Positions 31,777-32,928 of a DNA stretch of 32,928 nucleotides are shown here, piece by piece. The notes under the pieces are model-generated. The model searched no databases. It had not been told where the DNA came from and worked only from the letters and a program-made list of their open reading frames with translations. The position numbers were made by a program, and so were the translations under genes. Position 1 is the first letter of the stretch. Every line of letters starts with the position of its first letter. Source of the DNA: CAITZA01 sp937915285 (GTDB taxonomy: Bacteria; Desulfobacterota; Desulfomonilia; Desulfomonilales; Desulfomonilaceae); the NCBI GenBank assembly GCA_036821825.1, contig DAISIV010000039.1, positions 1 through 32,928 on the forward strand, read 5' to 3'.

Positions 31777-32735
31777 GAAATGGTTTGCTTTCCAAAAAAC
31801 TTTTTTATCAACTCAATGATGGCTACAGGATCTAACTGCCGGAACACTTCAAATCTGAAATCAGTCCCGTTAGGAAACCCCTTGGAGTACCACCCTAAGT
31901 GTTTACGCATACGTCTAACACCAACTGTGGCCCCGAACGTCTGGATTTGGTCCAAAAAATGCTGCTGTATAGTATCAGAAAGAGGAGCGTCAACCAAGGG
32001 TTTTTCCTCATCACCGAGTGCCAGGAGAATCATTTTTGGAAGCCATGGTTTCCCCAGTGCGCCTCTTCCAATCATTACACCGTCGCACCCAGATGAAGCC
32101 AGAAGATCGAGGGCATCCTGAGTTCGGTTTACGCCACCGTTAGCTATTACTGGAATGGTAGAGCGGTTTTTTATCTCGGCGATCAACTCGGCTGATACTG
32201 ATCCGGAATGACCTGCTGATTTTGAGCGCCCGTGAACAATGATGGCGTCTACCCCCTCCTGCTCGGCAATTCCTGCAAGTTGTGGGGCTGTGAAATTTTT
32301 TTCGTCCCAACCGAGTCGCATCTTAATGGTCAAGGGAATGGAAATTGACTTTCTTACCGACCTGATTATTTTTTGGGCAAGATCAACGTCCTTCATCAGA
32401 GCAGCCCCGGACCCTGATCCTACAACCTTTCTAGCAGGGCAGCCCATGTTTATGTCTATAGCTGAGGCTCCATAACCCTGGAGAAGCGCTGCGGCATCTG
32501 ACATAGTTTTAGGATCACGTCCCACGATCTGAAAGAAAGTCGGGACCTGGTGTCCCTGAAGGTTGGCGGTTTCAAGCGCTTTTCGGGATTTGAGGGCAGC
32601 GTGAGCGCTGATCATCTCCGTCCACAGTCCCGAAACCCCAAAATGCTGAACTATACGTCGGAAAGGCGCGTCTGTTATTCCGGCCATCGGCGCAAGAACA
32701 ACATTACCTTTCAAATCCAGATCAGCTATTCTCAT
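31773..32735 (-). CDS. dusB: tRNA-dihydrouridine synthase B
   Basis: DusB reduces uridine to dihydrouridine in the tRNA D-loop using FMN and NAD(P)H. The 320 residues show APMAGITDAPFR, NMGCPARKVVGSGSGAALMKD (catalytic Cys in CPARK), IKMRLGWDE, the phosphate-binding VHGRS and ANGGVN, and MIGRGALGKPWL. The length is normal. ATG 32735 lies 14 nt inside the end of the upstream glmU, and the stop overlaps the fis start, so glmU-dusB-fis look co-transcribed. DusB rather than another Dus is inferred from the operon with fis. Confidence 0.94.
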   Translation of the reverse strand: MRIADLDLKGNVVLAPMAGITDAPFRRIVQHFGVSGLWTEMISAHAALKSRKALETANLQGHQVPTFFQIVGRDPKTMSDAAALLQGYGASAIDINMGCPARKVVGSGSGAALMKDVDLAQKIIRSVRKSISIPLTIKMRLGWDEKNFTAPQLAGIAEQEGVDAIIVHGRSKSAGHSGSVSAELIAEIKNRSTIPVIANGGVNRTQDALDLLASSGCDGVMIGRGALGKPWLPKMILLALGDEEKPLVDAPLSDTIQQHFLDQIQTFGATVGVRRMRKHLGWYSKGFPNGTDFRFEVFRQLDPVAIIELIKKFFGKQTIS

Positions 32736-32928
32736 TTTTTGACTTATGACCCTGACCGGATCTCAATGGATAGACTTTCTGTTTGGCGCGCGTAACAGCG
32801 AGTGACCCTTCAGGAACATCTTTTGTTATGGTGCTTCCCGCTCCGATCACACATCCCTCACCAATGGTCACCGGGGCCACAAACTGGACGTCTGATCCCA
32901 CAAAACAGTTGTCACTGATCACAGTCCG
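32722..32928 (-). CDS. glmU: GlmU C-terminal acetyltransferase part (5' end outside window)
   Basis: The frame is open to the window edge, so only the last 68 codons are seen. They form left-handed beta-helix (hexapeptide) repeats VISDNCFVGSDVQFVAP and VTIGEGCVIGAGSTIT, then the tail KDVPEGSLAVTRAKQK. This pattern is characteristic of bifunctional GlmU, which makes UDP-GlcNAc (acetyltransfer then uridyl transfer), needed for peptidoglycan and LPS. The C-terminal tail is short and basic. Other hexapeptide acetyltransferases are possible, but the LAVTRAKQ ending favours GlmU. Confidence 0.8.
   Translation of the reverse strand, partial: RTVISDNCFVGSDVQFVAPVTIGEGCVIGAGSTITKDVPEGSLAVTRAKQKVYPLRSGQGHKSKNENS

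Overview
This 32.9 kb stretch is chromosomal housekeeping DNA from a Gram-negative bacterium. The best guess is a deltaproteobacterium (Desulfobacterota-like). That is inferred from gene order (zapB-like / zapA / 6S RNA / rny; dusB-fis), a long form of HflX and paired Pit-DUF47 phosphate transporters, not from any database search. I see no phage, insertion sequence, CRISPR array or rRNA. One tRNA-Thr gene lies near the left end.

Left part (1-3.8 kb, mostly minus strand): the 5' end of a secreted protein that runs off the window, tRNA-Thr(CGT), an acyl-CoA synthetase-type AMP ligase, and a membrane metalloprotease of family M50. The start of the protease gene is problematic because a UGA interrupts its natural N-terminal frame.

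Centre-left (3.9-12.3 kb, plus strand): a complete tryptophan locus, trpE-trpG, a DAHP synthase gene (first step of the shikimate pathway), then trpD-trpC-trpF-trpB-trpA. The locus is cut into three blocks. Each block is preceded by its own short leader peptide and intrinsic terminator: a Trp-rich leader before trpE, a leader carrying a Tyr-Phe-Trp-Ser-Tyr-Tyr-Trp-Phe run before DAHP synthase, and a Trp-Trp leader before trpD. In all three a competing antiterminator pairing can be drawn, perfect over 9 bp for the aromatic leader. This three-step attenuation layout is the most interesting feature of the window. The DAHP synthase also lacks the usual N-terminal regulatory domain, which fits control by transcription.

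Centre (12.3-22.2 kb, plus strand): a small conserved-looking protein, a membrane-associated dynamin-like GTPase, a two-domain M16 zinc protease, a 42-codon frame coupled to a long HflX GTPase whose extra N-terminal domain carries a JAMM-like motif, a TVP38/DedA-type membrane protein, a cysteine-rich unknown protein, a HAD phosphatase, and argJ.

Right part (22.2-32.9 kb): on the minus strand, an MltD-like lytic transglycosylase lipoprotein, a degenerate stand-alone histidine kinase, ribonuclease Y, 6S RNA, a frameshifted zapA and a zapB-like coiled-coil gene. Next come two Pit phosphate transporter / DUF47 (PhoU-like) pairs facing each other. The window ends with fis, dusB and the 3' end of glmU on the minus strand, overlapping one another as an operon.
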